In this document: one piece after another, positions 34,630 to 45,287 of the stretch
How the letters are laid out: each line of letters begins with the position of its first letter
Position numbering within the stretch: position 1 is the first letter of the stretch
DNA from: Hydnum rufescens UP504
Lineage: Eukaryota; Basidiomycota; Agaricomycetes; Cantharellales; Hydnaceae
Direction of reading: 5' to 3'
Assembly (NCBI GenBank): GCA_014904985.1
Contig: MU128926.1
Location: 208,644 to 272,643 of the forward strand
DNA: 64,000 nt
The notes under the pieces: model-generated
Told to the model about the DNA's origin: nothing
The model's database searches: none
Seen by the model: only the letters and a program-made list of their open reading frames with translations
Position numbers and translations under genes: made by a program

Positions 34630-37038
34630 TTAGGGTCGCACCTCCGCCCCGCGTTCCATTAGCCACTTCAGACATTGCACCCCGGAGAGGATGATTTCAC
34701 TTGGGGTCTGCGGTTGCTGAGGAATGGTGTTGTGGTTGTCTGTAAGAGGCTTGACGAGTGCAACAAGTGCCGCTGCGAGCCCTTCTTTGTTCGCCGCCTC
34801 TATGACTTCCTCTTCCATTTCGATACTTGGAGCATTGGACAATATACTCCAAGTGCAAACCACGGCGCGATGCGCAAGTTGGAGGGCATCTCCCGGCAGA
34901 GCTACGGGTGCCAATGGCGATGATACTTGGACAATTCCAGGGCTAGATCCTTCGGCACTGTCCTCATCGCGAACTCTGGATGGATCAAGAATATCTCCAA
35001 GAATGGTGAATACTCCAGACGGTCCTTTCTCGATGGAGAGCAGTGCACGGCAGGCGGAAGCAGAGTTTGAGAGAAGCATGGCGAGGGCGCCACACGCTGC
35101 CAACCGAGTTGGTTGATCCTCGACGTCAGAGAGCGCGAGAAGAACGTGGACGCGGGAAATGACGGCTGTAGGGGGGGTCGAAAGCGGGGCTGACGTAGAC
35201 GTTTTTGGCGTTGCTGGCGCTGTTGCTGATGGCTCCTTCGCTTGAGCAGAAAGCATTGATTTGTTGTCTAGGGAGAGCTTGCCACCGTAACGCGCAAACA
35301 TGACGTCCGTATGGATCAAGTTACACACAAGTTCGGTCGCTGCTCTCCGCACCATAATGTGATCATCAAGGATTAAGACATCTAGTTTGGTTGCGAGATC
35401 CACAGTAGCCACACGATTCGCCAACACCGCGGATACAGAGGCTAGGTTCGTCAAGGCCATCATTGCTTCGAAGCGTTGGAGGAGGCTGGATCGAGGATGT
35501 AGAAGGAGGAGAGAGAAGGGACGGATGGCATCAATGAGTGCACTGTCGGATGTACCGAAGAGAAGTCTGGGGCTTGTAGTGATGGCGAGCTTCGCAAGCG
35601 CTTGGATCAGTGTCAAATCATCGACAGCGAGAAGATTTTGGGATGAAGCTGGATGGGCCATCGAGCCAGGAGAAGACGAGGATACCGAGGATAGAGCACC
35701 CCTGATGAGGCTCATCAATGTTTTACTTCCCCCATTCTGCAGGATGGGACCTCGATTCTCGTTGGGTTCGACCAAGCTCAGATAAGCACGACCTACGGCA
35801 TGCCTGGTTGGAACACTCTCCGCCCGAGCGAGAGCAGTCAGCGCAGGCAATACCCCGGCCTTAATCAACCTCTTTCCACGCTCGATGACGCTCGCGTCAC
35901 TCTCCTGATCTTCAGGAACGGTCGAAGACATGCCAGTCGTCATGCCTAGAGGGCCGCCGGGTTTCGAAGTGACAGGATTCGCTAACTTGCGTAATTTGGC
36001 TAGCTGGGATTCTTCCTCTGTCAATCGCGGTGGGAACGCTACAATGTTGGATATGATAACAGATATACCGTAGACAAGAGCGGTATTGATCTTTTTGGCT
36101 GCCGGTACGTCATCGATAGGTTGGGCAACGAGATTGCCTCCTCGCCGGATGACAGGCAAGAGAGCGAAGAGACATTGTAGGAGTTTTTGGTCCTTGGAAA
36201 GTGACTCTCGGAGTGCCACTTCGACACTAAGATATGCCAGCCCTTCGATTGAATCGATGACGGGGGAAAGGATCTCATTATTGTCACCCTCATGCGCATG
36301 GACGATCGTGTTCCTTAGAAGGGTCGCAAGTTCATCCGTCTGGGAACGTTTACTCTTCGCACGCTCCGCCATGTCCTCCTGAGAGGTACCAGAGAGGTCG
36401 ATTCCATCGTTCCCCGCGGCATCCTCAGCACGCGCGAGTTTGGTGAGGGCTACAGCACAAGAGGTGCGTATTTGGGTATCAGTTGACACACGGGCCTGAA
36501 GTTCAAGCCATGGGAGAAAATTCGCCATCACAATAGAGCGACATGCAGCCTGATTGCTTGCCAGAGAGAAGAGAACGGCTAATTGACGTTGGACCAGGGG
36601 AAATGTCGGGAATAATTCTGGAAGTTCTTCAAGCCACTCCAGCATCCCATCGCGAAGGAACAAAAACACCCCTGAGAGGGGATCAATCTGCATGAGGGCG
36701 ACAAGGAGGAATAGAGCACGACCACATTCCTGATCGTCTGCTGATCTCATGCCCATGTCCATGATCGGAACAAAGAGATGTGAGATATTGTGGGTGACGG
36801 TTTCATTTGTCTGGTTCTGTTTCTGCCCACTCTCGCGCAGGAAGAAAACAATAGTGGAAAGGACGAGATGGGAGAGGTTATGCAGAGAACTACCGATGGC
36901 GTTGACAACAAGAGCGATATCCTCTGCGGAAACGTTACCGTATGGTTCGTTACTTGGAACATCCTTGCGAGCCCGGTCCACGTGCTTCAGGATAGTCTGC
37001 AGCTTGGCCTCCTCATCTATTGTTGTTTCTCTCGGCAT
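34630..37038 (-). CDS. SHE4: UNC-45/She4/Rng3 myosin chaperone
   Basis: UCS-domain proteins fold and stabilise myosin motors, needed for polarity and the cytokinetic ring. One uninterrupted exon encodes 802 residues, near the length of yeast She4 and S. pombe Rng3, which lack the TPR domain of animal UNC-45. It is a chain of helical armadillo-type repeats. The central segment has RQLAVLFSLASNQAACRSI and SCAVALTKLARAED; the UCS segment has RFEAMMALTNLASVS and TELVCNLI. A low-complexity Ser/Thr/Ala linker follows about residue 575. Start 37038 (MPRETTIDEE) is preferred to an in-frame ATG at 37116 because the extra 26 residues do not resemble the family. The frame is clean although its neighbours are broken. 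Confidence 0.85.
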   Translation of the reverse strand: MPRETTIDEEAKLQTILKHVDRARKDVPSNEPYGNVSAEDIALVVNAIGSSLHNLSHLVLSTIVFFLRESGQKQNQTNETVTHNISHLFVPIMDMGMRSADDQECGRALFLLVALMQIDPLSGVFLFLRDGMLEWLEELPELFPTFPLVQRQLAVLFSLASNQAACRSIVMANFLPWLELQARVSTDTQIRTSCAVALTKLARAEDAAGNDGIDLSGTSQEDMAERAKSKRSQTDELATLLRNTIVHAHEGDNNEILSPVIDSIEGLAYLSVEVALRESLSKDQKLLQCLFALLPVIRRGGNLVAQPIDDVPAAKKINTALVYGISVIISNIVAFPPRLTEEESQLAKLRKLANPVTSKPGGPLGMTTGMSSTVPEDQESDASVIERGKRLIKAGVLPALTALARAESVPTRHAVGRAYLSLVEPNENRGPILQNGGSKTLMSLIRGALSSVSSSSPGSMAHPASSQNLLAVDDLTLIQALAKLAITTSPRLLFGTSDSALIDAIRPFSLLLLHPRSSLLQRFEAMMALTNLASVSAVLANRVATVDLATKLDVLILDDHIMVRRAATELVCNLIHTDVMFARYGGKLSLDNKSMLSAQAKEPSATAPATPKTSTSAPLSTPPTAVISRVHVLLALSDVEDQPTRLAACGALAMLLSNSASACRALLSIEKGPSGVFTILGDILDPSRVRDEDSAEGSSPGIVQVSSPLAPVALPGDALQLAHRAVVCTWSILSNAPSIEMEEEVIEAANKEGLAAALVALVKPLTDNHNTIPQQPQTPSEIILSGVQCLKWLMERGAEVRP

Positions 37039-37508
37039 TATGGAGAGCGGATGTATCCGAAAGGAACCGATAGGAGGATGATGGCTGTGCCCTGAACACC
37101 ATTCCAGATTCAGCACCTCCGTCTAAGCAAGAAGTCAAGAAGAAGTCGTCAATAGGGAGTCTTCTTGACCTTTTCGAGGGGATATCACGTCGCCAGCCAA
37201 GCTTATCCTCACGTTCTACTCCACGCCGACCAGATTCAGTGCCCGTCATACCTCTTGGAAGATCCTCTATCTCTGGCGACGCTAGGTCACTCCAACGGAA
37301 GAAGTCCAAAACCTCTGTGAAGAGGCTTAAGGCCGTATCCCTCTCTTCCAAGGGCGATGGCAAGCCACTCTTCCACCCCTCCCGGCACCTGAAGAAATAT
37401 CTCCTATTGCTCTTGGATCTGATTTTCCTCAATTCGATCAAGCCTCAGACTGGGGTGAAACCGTACGTGCCAAGATGATGTACGACCTACAGGGCACCTT
37501 CTGATGGT

Positions 37509-38061
37509 GTGGTGACAGATCGTTCCGCCGGTCAACGGTCTCTTTCACTGTCGCCTAGACCCGGGGCAGCGAGGAAGGATACCTCAACACCCCCACTTCC
37601 TCCTCTCCCTTCCTTTGCTGTCAATATCGATTTAGCATCCTCTTCACCTATAGGGACTTCATATTCGCCAGCCGGCAGTGTCTACTCTCACGCTACGGCT
37701 GGTTTGAATACTGTAACCGCAGCCAATGGGAAGCGTAGTCAGAAACCGGGTAGGGTAACCCTTGCCTCCGCACTCATGCGTGGGTCGCATGCTGACGCGC
37801 TAAAGGGCGGGACGGCCGACCTGCTTTCTATTCTCGATCGCGGAGATTCTCGCCCGTGGGGATTTTCGTATACAGACGTAAAGCACCCTGTGAAGGTCTG
37901 GTATGGAGGGTCGAGACGATAGGATCGGTATCGGGAGCATTAGGTGGATGGAGCGGGCGATGAAAGATTGCACAATCAAGATCATCAAGGGGAAGGGCAC
38001 GGCCTACTCACGAATGCGGATGTGGTTGTAGACGTTCTAGAGAGCATCCCCAACGAATCGT
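37509..38061 (+). pseudogene. C-terminal fragment of an alpha/beta-hydrolase, two frame breaks
   Basis: The frame from 37509 runs through a Ser/Pro-rich linker into GGTADLLSILDRGD, WGFSYTDVKHPVKVWYGG and then, after a frame change, WMERAM and HGLLTNADVVVDVLESI. This is the C-terminal third of a large basidiomycete alpha/beta-hydrolase family, with the HG segment carrying the probable catalytic histidine. The nucleophile-elbow half is missing; a possible upstream piece may lie around 37100-37500. Frame breaks occur in the GGG runs at 37908-37910 (one base too many) and 37995-37997 (one too few). Truncation plus breaks suggest a nonfunctional copy. Confidence 0.6.
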
Positions 38062-38244
38062 GCGCACGGGGTAGATCTTGACCATTCCCCACGTCTGTAA
38101 GCATTATGACTTCATCCTATTTTGGTGGTCCACTCTCACCGTATTCTGGTAGTTCTCCACTCCCTTGTGGCCCATCGGCCGTTTGGAAACGTGAGGACTG
38201 TCGATTTCTTGGCTTTTCGTCGATACCTTACAGTATTATATATT

Positions 38245-38580
38245 TAGATATGAAGGGCCTGTCGATAAAGGTGTCACGGGCAAGGAAAAGGAGAAGTACG
38301 CCCTGAACGATCGCGGGGTCACGCAGCTGTTCGAGAATCCAGAATTCCAGGTGGATGAGACCAGTCGGGAACACGTTCTCCTCAATCCAGCCGCTGTACA
38401 CCCTAGCACCACAACGCTAATGTTCTTACATTGCCTGCCGAAGTAACGCAAAACGGCTGTGGAGGAAGAGGAGAGGAGCCGGCCTTCATCCAACGGCCTT
38501 GGCGGAAGCAATGGAGAATTATCTCCCTCGAACGATGAATCTAAAGACAGTAGCGACGAAGGAGGTCCGTACGTTTTCCC
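38245..38580 (+). pseudogene. ENP2/NOL10 fragment (NUC153 region)
   Basis: The frame contains LFENPEFQVDETSREHVLL, the hallmark NUC153 segment of NOL10/Enp2, a WD40 nucleolar protein of early 40S ribosome assembly. RKTAVEEEE and a Ser/Asp-rich acidic run follow, as in that family. An in-frame stop (38444-38446) separates the two parts unless spliced out, for which GTACAC...CGAAG is a candidate intron. The N-terminal WD40 half is absent from the window. A further piece may continue to about 38840. I read it as a displaced 3' gene fragment. Confidence 0.55.
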
Positions 38581-39662
38581 TCCCCTTCTTTTTTTCTGGA
38601 TTGTGTCGCCGAGATCTGGAGACCATTGTTTTCCCGCACAGTCCAACCCAAGGATATCGCGCGCCCACCAGTGCGCTCTGCGCTCAAGATGGTCTCCGTG
38701 CGTCCTACACCAGCGTAAAATCCACCAGATCACAGCGAGAAACCAGGTATTTGGCGAACGGCGTCAAGACCGAGCCTCCTGGTAAGAAAACGAGCGAACC
38801 TGCAAATAGCACGTCCCGTGCTGGGGCAGAGATCCCATGAACACCATCTAATAATACTGGCACTGGCACTTAGTATTCGATGACGGGCGGGGCAAAAAGC
38901 TCAGGCAGATGTGAGGCGTCATTGTACTATGTGGCACAACCCCCGAGTGCCTGGACCTTCATTTTGTCATAATGAGATGCACGATACCTGCATCAGGATG
39001 CGGTATAAGTAGGCCTGTCGGTTGTGCTCATACTTCGGACTCCCCGATCTGGGTGTAACCCACCACCTCTGGCCTGAGGAAGAATGATCAAACACTGGCA
39101 CATTGTGGGACTAATCTGCATATGTATACATCGTTGGTGGTGAGATCGCGAATGCAGTCATTGAATATTGGATAATTAGGAGCAGGTGTATCGATTGTGA
39201 GCGATGGGTAGTAAGATTGGTATCCCTAAGGTGCTTTGCTCGAGAGGGTCTTGAATCACAACGATGTAGTGGCAGACGCAGAGTTCTAAGCGGCATCTCC
39301 ACGAGGGTGAACGAGGCAAAAACGACGAGGAGCAGCAAAGCGCAGGGAGCCAGGCGATACAGAACCAAGAGGAGAGGGGAATCCCCGACCACTGATAACC
39401 TGACAGCTTCATCCAACAGGAGAAAGAGTGAATGACCAAAGGATAAACTCGGAGGGGAATAGTAGGTGGGTGACATCCGAGAAATACGACAATGAGGAAC
39501 AGGTTCTGAAAGAGCAATTGACGACGATGTGCTAATCGTGCAAGTTCTCAAGCGCTCTGTGACAGGGTCGAGAGGCGGGGTATTCTTGTATGATAATTAA
39601 AGGGGGAATAGTGTAAGCGGTAACATAGTATGCACAGTGCAATGACAAAAAATGAAAATGAA
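38581..39662. other. Spacer, no gene recognised
   Basis: Apart from the possible tail of the NOL10-like fragment (to about 38840), I see only short unconvincing frames, including a hydrophobic minus-strand frame at 39551-39111 that lacks any family signature. Confidence 0.4.
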
Positions 39663-40931
39663 TTAAAGGCCTATCCATTGACGTCCCTGGGCAACGAGCA
39701 GTCCTGCACTCTTGAGACTTTTTGTCACCCAGTCTCCGAGCACGATTCCGAACAGGACTGGCATGTATGATCGTCCCGCATTCTGGTAAAAGAGGATCGG
39801 ATGACGGGTTCAAGAAAGTATGCAAAGAAAGGTTCACGCACGGGTCCGATAGTGACAGCGATCGCTTCCATATAGCCCTTATATTTGGCCGGAGGATTCG
39901 AGCCGTTAAGCTGAGCGACGATGTTCTTGGTAATTACGACTTTGTGAGCCTTCGCCTTGGTGAACATGTGTTGTTCCTTCCAGTCGATAATGTCGCCCAT
40001 CGCGTACACATTAGTCTTCCCATTATTCAGAGGGATTTGGAGGGTAGGGAGGACCTTGACGTGGCCGGAAGGGGTCAGGATCGACGGGTCGAGGGTCTTG
40101 AGAATGGATGTGTTGGGGTGTCCTCCGCGGCAAGTGATCTGCTCAAGTAGGTTAGCTAGGATCCCTGGAAGTATATTTCAAGGGAAGCATACGTACGAAT
40201 AAATCGGCCTCAAGGGTCAAACCGTTGGTGGTTGTGGCCCTGCGTTCGCCCTCAGCAGGCGCAGTAAGACGATCACCCAGGACAAGTTTAACACCATGCT
40301 TCTGAACGCGGGCGGTGAGAGACTTGCGGAATCGCGCAGGATATGTATCGTTCAGAAGGAAATTGGACGCATGGACGATGGTAACGCTACTGTTGGGGTA
40401 GTGGTGCTTGACCTCACTCGCAAGTTCTAATGGCCAATGGTTTTAAGATGACGTGTGTGGGGAGACAACCAGGAACGTACCGGTCCCAACTGAGCCTCCG
40501 CCGATGACAACGACGCGAGAGGCACTAGCAAATTTCTCCCTCCAGCGGCTAATGTGTTCTTTAACACGAACATCACCATCCGGGAAATTGATTGGGCCTT
40601 CCCAAGAGCTACCCGTTGCGACGACAAGATAGTCATACTTGACATTGTCCCCGGATTCCAAGTTAACAACGCCATCGAAGACGCGACTTACGCGACCTTG
40701 AACGAATTTCACACCGCGCTTGGTGAGGCCGTCATAAGGAAGAAGCGCAGAGTCTTCCAGGGAACCCTCCGACGTCACAGTCATACGGGCCGTCGCCACC
40801 ATGAAGACGCTGTACGGGTGTGGGCTGATGAGCGTGAGAGTGTGTTTGGACGCATCAATGCTTGAGAGAAGATTGTGGACCAAGCTGGCACCACTTCCGC
40901 CTCCAATGACAACGATTTTGGTCTTAGCCAT
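39663..40931 (-). CDS. AIF/AMID-type FAD oxidoreductase, copy 2 (intact)
   Basis: Paralog of the gene at 29.6-30.9 kb. Exons are 40931-40481, 40426-40197, 40138-39842 and 39782-39663: 1098 nt, 365 residues, all in phase. FAD-binding IVVIGGGSGASLVHNL opens the protein; the second Rossmann motif is VVVIGGGSVGTE (about residue 140-151); TNVYAMGDIIDWKE (about 270) is the C-terminal FAD contact region. The tail FGIVLGDWVTKSLKSAG may be amphipathic. Family members oxidise NAD(P)H with quinone or oxygen; the localisation is unknown, and no mitochondrial presequence is evident. The start at 40931 (MAKTK) matches copy 1; in-frame ATGs lie at 40940 and 40955. Confidence 0.88.
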
Positions 40932-41822
40932 GGGGAACATAATGACGGCGACCAAGGCATTTCGCCCATTTATAGCCTGTTATTTTCTGTCCTGGATGCT
41001 GAAGTGAGGATTCGGTGCTTACGAGGATGCGTTTACTTGCTAATGTAATTACGCAATTATTCTGACCTCCAAATGGCTCGTAATCGTCCAACTGGTACAG
41101 TAACTGACGCATGCTGTACTAGTACTGTGTCGTTGGGGCAAGTGATGAATAGGCGCAACGGGCTATAGCCAAGAACACAGAATCTCTTCAAAGATCTGTC
41201 TGATACACACCATGGCACTTGCGATCATTTTTTCACCTGTGCCCCCATCGTCAACAGGCTTACCCAGCTCAGCTATAAATGACTCCCTTTTTCTCGCGGT
41301 CCGTCTCTGACATACCCACACCTAGGGCGTCCGGTACACGATTTGTCGAGATGCACAAAGGCGTGCTTATTTTTGCGACAAATACTCGGGCCCCGGCTTG
41401 AATCCGAGTCAACGCAATTTTGAAGCCTCGAACAGCATTAATATTGTATATCTGACAAAGTGAGTGGAGCCTTGGTGACGTGCATGACATCACCAAATGT
41501 TAGAGCCTCACGTGACTTTACATAAGCTCCAGGCACCGGTTCATGGCAAGCCACAATATGGCCCTTGTGCCGTGCGACTATCGCCATTACTGTAAGACCC
41601 ACCGCAGCTCTCATCAGCCCACGCCTTCCTTCCCCCCAGGCGGCAGAGCAGTGGACAAGCTTGAGCTCCACCACCCTATAAGCCTCGCTCCAGAGGCTTT
41701 CTAACCTGTGAGACTGGGGCTTGCCTTCGTAAACACTACAGTACTAGGCCTTCGGTCCTTGGCCAAAAGGTTGTATTTAGTAACACTTTCCAGGTTAGGC
41801 AGGAGCTTCTACCTCTAGGTAC
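40932..41822. other. Divergent spacer, AIF copy 2 / LCCL gene
   Basis: A 0.9-kb promoter-bearing spacer with no supported gene. The interval immediately upstream of 41823 is pyrimidine-rich. Minus-strand frames at 41270-41670 show no motif. Confidence 0.4.
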
Positions 41823-43968
41823 ATGAGCGTACAAGATATCTACACTAGCAACGTCCATGACCACGGGTACGGACAACAAGACAATTCCATGGAGTCCCTG
41901 TTTTCCCGCTCCCCGCGCCTATCCAGATGGCTCCAATGGCTGCGCGGTCCCGGAAAAGAGGCCGCCTTGCCACATCCTATTCCTTGGCTACAGATCACTC
42001 TCACTTTCCAAAATCGGACTCAATCATTTCCCCTTGAGCATCTTATTATTCGTGCCACTCGTCGCTTCACATCCCCGGTTCTCCTCGCTATCCTCACCAT
42101 TGTATACATAATATCTCTTGCTTTCTTCGCTCGAGCGCAGGTGCGTCCTTATTATTCTGGGCAGCGCCACACTTCCCAATCATCCTTCCAGTGGTATCAA
42201 ACCCCTTCCGACGATTTTCTTGATTGCACTTCGACTTTTTGGCTCAAAGATAATGGCTGTGGCCTCAATGGCCAATTATGTACACCATTCAATACAACTA
42301 GCCCCTTGGAATTTCGCTGTCCTGCCACCTGTTCCAGCGTCATACTCGCTAACCAAAGGGCCGTCGGAGCCCAGGAAGTAAAATTTGTTCCTCTCGTGGT
42401 CGGAGGAGGTGACCCAGAACATACGTATCGAGGAGATTCTTGGATCTGTGTGGCCGCTCTCCAAGCGTATGCACCCGTCCCTGTTATGAATAATTCGGAG
42501 CCGAAGCTCATCATTTTGTAGAGGTGTCACATCACCTAGTACCGGCGGTTGTGGTGCCTTGGAGCGCATCGGCACGTATACCAACTTTTTGAGTGCGGAT
42601 CGCAATGCCGTACATTCTACAAGCTTTCCGTCCGAATTCCCCCTCGCTTTCCGCTTCGTCCCCACTCCTACTGTTTCGGCGCATTGTACTGATATGCGTC
42701 GCGAAGCACTGGTTTTCAATATTCTTGTCTCTGTGATTTTGTTTGTGGTCCTTCGACCTCCCTCCCTTGTTGTAAGCTCCAATGTTCTTCAGATGTTGTT
42801 CGAAGCTGACTGCATGATGTTTTTCCAGCTCTACTGGTGCCTTCTGTGCATTGTGCGGATATTCTTTCCTGTCTACGGAGCACTGCTGATTCGCCTGCAG
42901 GGTTTTTGGCATAACACCTTTTTCTCAGATCCTCGTGCTGTTCCAGCCCCTATCTCAGATGCATTTGGAGTTTTCCTTCCCCTTCTCTTTGTGGCCTACG
43001 CGATGTGGCGATGTGCTTTTCGATTCGTGCTTCCCGCCTTTGAAGCTCTTCCAATAGAACGCGCAGTGTGGTATCTAGGAGCATACTGGCCCGGGGTACT
43101 TATCAACGTCGTATTCGAACATGTCCCTATCGATCGTCTCATTGTCAGCGACATTGCAGAACGCCGTGGAGCGCTCACATCACTTCTTATCATCGTTGTC
43201 CTGGTCATCATTCTAATCCTCAATCAAATGCACGTCATCCGTAACAGTGGGCTCCTACTCAGATATCTAAGCTATTATTTCATCGGAGGACTGGTCATAT
43301 TGGTATTGGCAATGTTACCCGGTTTGACGTTCCGATTGCATCATTATGTGTTTGCAATACTCTTGATTCCTGGAACTGGATTTCCGACGAGAATTAGTGC
43401 AATTATTCAGGCCTTTTTGCTCGGGATGCTCGTGGACGGGATTTCGAGGTGGGGATTCGATTCTATTCTGCAGACTTCTGCCCAGGTATGTTGGAAGGAT
43501 GATTGCGTATTCGTTTTCCTGATCAATCGTTGCATATGATAGCTCCGTCGGGATGCTCCGCTAGGGTCTTCATTGCCCACATTCTCAAGTATGCTAGAGA
43601 ACAGCACGTTCTCGTCAATTCCACTTCACCACCCTCTTACATCACATGGGATCCCATCTCTCCTATTCTTCGTTCTACGGAAGGTTGGAATGGTTTCTCC
43701 CTCATTGTGGACGACGTCGAACGATATGTCGGGACGGCACTTAATTATACACTCGCTTCCCTGGATTGGAACGTAGTCCATTTCTTCAGACTCGCTGTGA
43801 GTGTCCAGCCTCGCAACGTGGCGGCCGTATAGCATCTGTACTGAGTACTCGTTTATATCGACGTGTGTAATACAGTTCCAGAAGGACGGCAAGAGTGGCG
43901 ACTACACAAAAGCCGCGATGATTTTTCCTAACGGTTCGTTCGTCCCACCACTCCCGGGACCTTCATAA
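41823..43968 (+). CDS. LCCL-domain multi-pass membrane protein
   Basis: Fungal LCCL-domain proteins of unknown role. Exons: 41823-42466, 42540-42771, 42829-42852, 42901-43485, then about 43546 onward to 43968. Order: cytosolic N-terminus, one transmembrane helix (residues about 78-98), LCCL domain (CTSTFWLKDNGCGLNGQLC, FRCPATCSS, GDSWICVAALQA, GGCGALERIG), then about seven more helices (for example LLIIVVLVIILIL). A luminal C-terminal domain has VDDVERYVGTALN and ends PNGSFVPPLPGPS. Two small introns inside the membrane region are themselves in frame, but removing them restores LYWCLLCIGFWH. A frame change at about 43583-43615, in the start of the C-terminal domain, has no good intron explanation. 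Confidence 0.8.
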
Positions 43969-44978
43969 CTTTTCTCTGCTGGAGCCCCTCAAATCACTTA
44001 TTATCTTCGCCTTATTCTTTCATGTTGTCTTACACGGACTCTCGACCTGCACTCATATGTATGGGAGTTTCTACCGATGTATGTTCTTGTTTTTCACGTG
44101 CTGCTATTATTTACGTTTGCGGTGCCAGATGTTGTTTCAACGGAAGGCAGTACTTCTCCTCTACGGGAGGCTCCACTTTTTCCAAAAATGAATACCCCGT
44201 TTGAACAGTACGATCTGTGAGAAAAACGCGTGTCTATTGGTTCGCTGCATTCCCGTATGCTACTGGGCCCTTTGCACTGTTTGCTGAGATGCGGAGTCAC
44301 TGGCTATCGCGCTTCAGGTGATTTTATCAAGGCCTGGGACTTATTGCGTGGTTTAAAAAAATAAAATAAAATTTTTTTCTCTTCTTGGTGCGAACCCAGG
44401 GCTGTGGACGGGTGGGGATGGCGGTACGTATCAATCTATACCTGTGGAGCCACAGTCACGTTGGCAGTCAGATCCAGATCCAACCCACAATGAGAAGATA
44501 ACGAACCCCTCAAGGTCAGATTGGATCCCAGAGCTCCAGCGTGTGATTTCTTTCGGCTTGCTCTCTCCGAAATTGGTCGAAGCTGTACGATGGATAAGGT
44601 GGCTTGCTCTCATGATCATGTCCGGTCTAAGTGATCCCAGTCGGATAGTGTACAGTGGGCCTCAACGCGAGCCTGAGGATCGCAGATGAGATGAGCAATT
44701 TTGATGATCCAATCTGCGGCTCTACCGGTATATCGACTGATAGCTTCAGACGAGCCCAGGATGAGATCCAAATGACCACTTGAGAGCGGGCCGGCAGAGG
44801 GCGGATTCATCTGAATCGGGCTCACAGACTTTGGCGAACTCGCAGGCATACAAACTGAGGGGTCGCAGTTGTCGTTGGAGACACATTCCTTCCGCTGGGA
44901 GGACTACCTGTTGTCAGTTTCTGCATTTGAGAGGGGAACGAGGAAGTGATAGATTCCGGATTGTGGCACGGCAGCATC
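43969..44978. other. Spacer upstream of tRNA-Leu
   Basis: No supported gene. A T/A-rich run is at about 44355-44382. Short similarity exists between about 44090-44120 and 45255-45290 (CACGTG...GCTATTATTTA(C/T)GTTTG), suggesting an old duplication around the tRNA. Confidence 0.4.
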
Positions 44979-45074
44979 GGTGAGATGGCCGAGTTGGTCT
45001 AAGGCGCCAGATTAAGGCTTCCGTCACATTCTGGTCTCATTCTTGGGGCGTGAGTTCGAATCTCACTCTCATCA
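44979..45074 (+). tRNA. tRNA-Leu(AAG) with an 11-nt intron
   Basis: Acceptor strands GGTGAGA and TCTCATC pair with one G-T. The A box TGGCCGAGTTGG and B box GAGTTCGAATC are canonical. The anticodon stem CCAGA/TCTGG encloses TTAAGG, with anticodon AAG at 45014-45016, and an intron of about 11 nt (45018-45028) after the purine following the anticodon. A long variable arm precedes the GTGAG/CTCAC T-stem, as expected for class II leucine tRNA. The boundaries are read by eye. Confidence 0.9.
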
Positions 45075-45287
45075 AGTTTTGACGATTTTTTCTTTCCACT
45101 ATTGAGACTGCCAGTTGAAGAATCTACGTCTCGCCGTACGGCCGTGAGCCCCCCTGCCTCCCCGCCCGCCCCCACTGGCCTCTTATCCCTTCATGGCATC
45201 GTGCATGGCCTTTCGACGTTCTGTTCCAGCCGTGTGGTTGTCTCTTTTCTCCACGTGCATCGATGTATTACTATCTCTTGCTATTAT

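Noticed and set aside
44340..44400. Possible minus-strand tRNA with GGGTTCGCACC and a T-run
   Set aside because: The flanking strands do not form a T-stem or acceptor stem.
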